Shown here: piece after piece, positions 61,701 to 64,000 of the stretch
Layout: every line of letters starts with the position of its first letter
Numbering within the stretch: the stretch's first letter is position 1
From: Gemmatimonadales bacterium
GTDB taxonomy: Bacteria > Krumholzibacteriota > Krumholzibacteriia > LZORAL124-64-63
DNA: 64,000 nucleotides
Reading direction: 5' to 3'
Assembly (NCBI GenBank): GCA_019038745.1
Contig: JAHOYV010000004.1
Location: forward strand, 34,572-98,571
Program-made: the position numbers and the translations under genes
The notes under the pieces: model-generated
Told to the model about the DNA's origin: nothing
Seen by the model: the letters and a program-made list of their open reading frames with translations, nothing else
The model's database searches: none

Positions 61701-64000
61701 CGGTGTTCACCAGTGTCAGGCCCAACAGGGTATCGTCCTCATACCCGTTCCGTGGAACGGTAAGGTCCAGGACCAGGGCCGGGCCTTCGCCCGCGGCCAA
61801 GGTGCGGTTTGGAATCGAGTGGTTGCCGATCTGGCTGGAGACCATCCCGTCTACAGTCCAGGCGGACCCTGAATCCAGTGGCCAGGAGGCCGAAACAGCG
61901 GTGGACGATTCGAAGACCAGGTCGGATCCGGACTCGATGATTGCGGAGAGCACATCGCCGTCCCGGGCATCCGAAAGGGAAACATCCCCGGTAAGAAAAA
62001 GATGTCTAGTAGCGGCTGCGGGCAAGGTCCAGGCTATCCCGGAAAATACAAGTTTACCGGCGGAGAAACTACCCGTTCCCAAGACCGGATCATCCTCCAG
62101 ATTGCCCAACAATCCGTCCTCGTTGCCGTCCAGGCGCAGACTCAGGTTGGCAAGCTGCCTGTCCATCTCCTCAGTTCCAAAGGATGCGGCTCCTTGACTG
62201 CCGTTGGTTATCGTAAGGCTGCCCAGGGTGCGTCCGGTTTCGTAGGTATTGGAGGCCAGGATGTGCAACAGGGACACGTCGCCATCCCCCGGCTGTACGG
62301 TTTCCGGTTCGATGGCCCAGCTCGTGATCAGGACACGGTTCGAGGCGCTGAGGGCCTGGGCGTACGGATTTGGCAGATAATGGTCGAGCGGGCCGTCATT
62401 GCCGCTGGCGGTTCCGATGCCCACATCCGGCAGGGACGGAAGCGCCATCTGGATGGAACGGCCTTCCCCTGCATCGTCCGAGATGTCAGCCGAGACGTAG
62501 ATTCGCAAGCCTGTAAGGGGAATGGAATGGGTGAGCCCTGTCAGCTCCCAACGGTTTCCGGTGAAGGCGAAGGTTCCCAGGGAAACGTCAAGGGCAGGGT
62601 CAAAAATGTCATTCCCATCGTCGGCCCAGCCTTCCAGAATGGTGATGTCGTTGCCGTGTACGGCATCGCCCAGGTTGATGATGTTCAACCGCTGCAGCTG
62701 GTCCTCCTGGTATCCATTGGGCGGGATTCCAACATCCAGCACAAGGTTCCGCGTCGTTCCCTGGGGAAAGAGGCCCGGAGCCACGGCATTCATGGTGATC
62801 TGGTCGGCCACGAGGCCATTGACGGCAAAGGAATTTACGGTGGCGACCGGCCAATCGGTCTGAATGTCGGCCGGCAGTCTGAAGGATAATGCGTTGGTAT
62901 CGGTCAGCGAAATCGCCAGCAGGTCTCCATCCCGAGCGCCGAGTGAAGCCTGCCCTTGCACAACCAGGGTTACAATTTGCTCCGGCGCCATGCTGATCGA
63001 CAGGTCGGAGAAGATCAATTGGCCCGCAGTGAAGGTCCCCGAGGTAACTGCCAGGAGGTCGGAAACTTCCGGTTCTTGCAGGGTGAATCCGTCATCAATC
63101 CAAAGGGAGAGGTTTTCCCAGTTTCCATCCAATTGATCCGGAGTTCCCTGTCCGGTTGAGAAGTTGGTTATGGTCAAAGAATTCAAGGTGTCGGGATTCG
63201 AGGCCAAATTAATCAGCTGGAAGGTTAAAACCGACTTCGTTTCTCCGCCGGGTTCAAGGGATTCAACATCCAGCGCCACGTTGTCGATCTGGATTGAGCC
63301 ACGGGAGATCTCAACTGTCATTGAAGCAGAGTCGGTGTTGTTGCCCGCCACTGGATCAGCTTGGTCTGCTGCCGATACCAGGGCGGTGTTGTTTATCGTC
63401 GATCCGCCGGTTCCAGCATCCACCGTGCAGGTGATATCCAGGGTTGCATTGGCGGCGTTTGCTATGCCGCCGACGGTCCAGATGTCGGTTCCATCGTTAT
63501 AGGTTCCCTGACTGGGAGTGCTGGAAACGAAAGCCACTCCTGCAGGCAGGGCGTCGGTAACAGCGATGCCGGTCGCGTCGGTTGGTCCCAGGTTGCTGAT
63601 GGTCAGGGTGTAGACGACTGTGCCGCCCTCGTTTGGAGTCGCCTCGTCCACGGTTTTGACTACCTGGAGGTCGGCAGACTGGACAGTGATCGAGATGGTG
63701 TCGGTGTTGTTGCCCGCCACTGGATCAGCTTGGTCTGCTGCCGATACCAGGGCGGTGTTGTTTATCGTCGATCCGCCGGTTCCAGCATCCACCGTGCAGG
63801 TGATATCCAGGGTTGCATTGGCGGCGTTTGCTATGCCGCCGACGGTCCAGATGTCGGTTCCATCGTTATAGGTTCCCTGACTGGGAGTGCTGGAAACGAA
63901 AGCCACTCCTGCAGGCAGGGCGTCGGTAACAGCGATGCCGGTCGCGTCGGTTGGTCCCAGGTTGCTGATGGTCAGGGTGTAGACGACTGTGCCGCCCTCG
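58762..64000 (-). CDS. Giant surface protein with DUF11 repeats and FlgD-like C-terminal tail (5' end outside window)
   Basis: About 1,745 residues visible; the frame stays open to the right edge. The N-terminal visible part is tandem DUF11 modules (VVYTLTISNLGPTDATGIAVTD type), each about 123 aa. A long array of Ig-like/Calx-like beta domains with recurring 'SLTITNFSTGQG' and 'LFVGLTVS' style strands follows. The C-terminus has NFPNPFAAGREETTFVIQLL and a FlgD-like strand set ending AEIVVEYEDGSRERHLRKVAVLR, similar to the tail of the S8 protease. Probably an exported adhesin or stalk-like polymer. Confidence 0.85.
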   Translation of the reverse strand, partial: EGGTVVYTLTISNLGPTDATGIAVTDALPAGVAFVSSTPSQGTYNDGTDIWTVGGIANAANATLDITCTVDAGTGGSTINNTALVSAADQADPVAGNNTDTISITVQSADLQVVKTVDEATPNEGGTVVYTLTISNLGPTDATGIAVTDALPAGVAFVSSTPSQGTYNDGTDIWTVGGIANAANATLDITCTVDAGTGGSTINNTALVSAADQADPVAGNNTDSASMTVEISRGSIQIDNVALDVESLEPGGETKSVLTFQLINLASNPDTLNSLTITNFSTGQGTPDQLDGNWENLSLWIDDGFTLQEPEVSDLLAVTSGTFTAGQLIFSDLSISMAPEQIVTLVVQGQASLGARDGDLLAISLTDTNALSFRLPADIQTDWPVATVNSFAVNGLVADQITMNAVAPGLFPQGTTRNLVLDVGIPPNGYQEDQLQRLNIINLGDAVHGNDITILEGWADDGNDIFDPALDVSLGTFAFTGNRWELTGLTHSIPLTGLRIYVSADISDDAGEGRSIQMALPSLPDVGIGTASGNDGPLDHYLPNPYAQALSASNRVLITSWAIEPETVQPGDGDVSLLHILASNTYETGRTLGSLTITNGSQGAASFGTEEMDRQLANLSLRLDGNEDGLLGNLEDDPVLGTGSFSAGKLVFSGIAWTLPAAATRHLFLTGDVSLSDARDGDVLSAIIESGSDLVFESSTAVSASWPLDSGSAWTVDGMVSSQIGNHSIPNRTLAAGEGPALVLDLTVPRNGYEDDTLLGLTLVNTGTAAPADLASLELWRDGGDGLFTPGSGDDVGLGPFAAVSGAWSSPVLNEAISGSALRLFVGLTVSASPTNAVSVQLSVPMNGITLASSNSGPIDQALTATCTSLLSTAPLLADMEFATNQSTVGQDVTVRLVLRNIGGENLVGVSPAVPSATGAGSMALSTGPIPASLDLAIGAVDTFTWTYTASSSGALVLSSSAEGLTEGTAQVRSSLPSTTREHSIFTPLSHLDIFAVTNMPFTLNRGQDNVVPLTLTFLLPEGENSSTANLSSLKLHLEDSDGLGIVPADLLDQITVSEGVVTYLQKTELEVTGSEIYLDFPTPINVTQGEPISVAIRLDISSLTEAPDFRVTIEDPSWFIVHDAVNGDAVPTVIQGGSFPIQSVLGTIVYEATGLEISVDSGEGNSVGINQEDVSLLSLELFNPGLSELGSAIILNSLSLSLVDQDGAVLVNPGLILASVRVLGDDQFLLETQPAEADPGPIQLEFPSPITIPVNTTIPLEIRGNIAESSPTGRIQALLDNPASVVARDKNSGESILVTFASGAIEGPTLLIQEQATELMSHCDPLLPSALVIGAQGAQAFSMTLRHPGDDNVASVQIDSLRIACRDDDRQLVPPAGLIDKVELWADGTPLSVVHDPTGDGNISVPLTDFLQPPGQTVSLVLMVDFEASAQPTSMEFVLNGTDFFARDINLNSAVSLEPESGEDFPLTSGLTRLQLPAEEMTARFEDLMPAVLVGASGEIPVATLSLANPSGVGTAGIILESLTLRASNQQNVPSPLGAWIQEVLLYDGDEIWGSVELDSASDTTAVILPDTNVELGPGQILELEIRVRTNSAPASGGLRLGITQEDISLAPQGGTLSAIRVEAADDNLFPFWTEVGNFSVAGLAESYSNFPNPFAAGREETTFVIQLLAEGTVSLRVMTAHWRPVFTILDRELRPAGLYQNDCWDGRNGLGVIVQNGVYVAEIVVEYEDGSRERHLRKVAVLR
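63331..63631 (-). repeat. DUF11 repeat unit, copy 1 of 2
   Basis: These 301 bases read identical to 63700-64000, with a 369-bp period (123 codons, in frame). Only the visible part of the second copy can be compared. The near-absence of synonymous change points to recent duplication or gene conversion. Confidence 0.9.
63700..64000 (-). repeat. DUF11 repeat unit, copy 2 of 2 (cut by window edge)
   Basis: Identical to 63331-63631 as far as it can be read. The array may continue outside the window; such identical repeats also often cause misassembly, so the copy number here should be treated with care. Confidence 0.9.

Overview
The window looks like a chromosomal segment of a GC-rich Gram-negative bacterium, most likely an uncultured FCB-group lineage (Krumholzibacteriota/Eisenbacteria-like). 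This is inferred from FlgD-like/type IX-style C-terminal sorting tails on two large surface proteins, a PorV/PorQ-like barrel protein, a YaiO-like outer-membrane protein, pyruvate:ferredoxin oxidoreductase, CdaA and class I KARI. No prophage, CRISPR array or intact insertion sequence was seen; the only mobile-element trace is a short IS91-type transposase relic.

Layout. 1-6.8 kb is an arsenic/redox island: a multiheme c-type cytochrome (cut by the window edge), an Acr3 arsenite permease, a divergent ArsR repressor with a clear promoter/operator, then arsP, two thioredoxin-fold proteins, an ArsG/CcdA-like membrane protein and an ArsF-like periplasmic CxxC protein. 6.8-13.5 kb holds the IS91 relic, a sugar/sterol-type SDR, a small SMR/EamA transporter, an AbgT transporter with a terminator-like leader, a POT peptide transporter and an exported beta-propeller. 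14-27.5 kb is mainly housekeeping: nifJ, a YgjP-type metallopeptidase, HD hydrolase, TauE exporter, nitronate monooxygenase, a second POT transporter, queG, an unrecognised protein coupled to an AmmeMemoRadiSam radical-SAM enzyme, and a YaiO barrel. 27.5-36.7 kb carries a polytopic membrane protein, queF, a secreted subtilase with beta-helix repeats, a queuosine-tRNA mannosyltransferase homologue, a HAD hydrolase, an alpha/beta-hydrolase lacking its nucleophile, and an unknown protein.

37-42.8 kb is the most unusual part. Behind a leader able to form two mutually exclusive hairpins are a chemoreceptor-like membrane coiled-coil protein, a pseudo-receiver protein, a one-domain HTH protein and a STAS-GAF-HD-GYP protein. 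The recognisable signalling domains lack key phospho-acceptor or metal-binding residues, and two of the proteins share a short E(F/L)GAV linear motif. I infer a scaffold-type signalling locus.

42.8-48.4 kb (minus strand) runs tRNA(CAU)-tilS-ftsH-folP-cdaA, with a perfect intrinsic terminator buried in the folP 5' end. Its promoter shares a -35 hexamer with a divergent, apparently leaderless ilvC transcript. 48.4-54 kb has ilvC, a Yip1 membrane protein and a MacA/MacB-like export cassette of one adaptor and two FtsX permeases with no ATPase in the window. 54-64 kb (minus strand) has a partner-switching pair (STAS plus an RsbU/RsbW-type fusion), a PorV-TPR protein and a giant DUF11-repeat surface protein running off the right edge, which contains a perfect tandem duplication with a 369-bp period. 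All calls are from reading the sequence; no database search was made.
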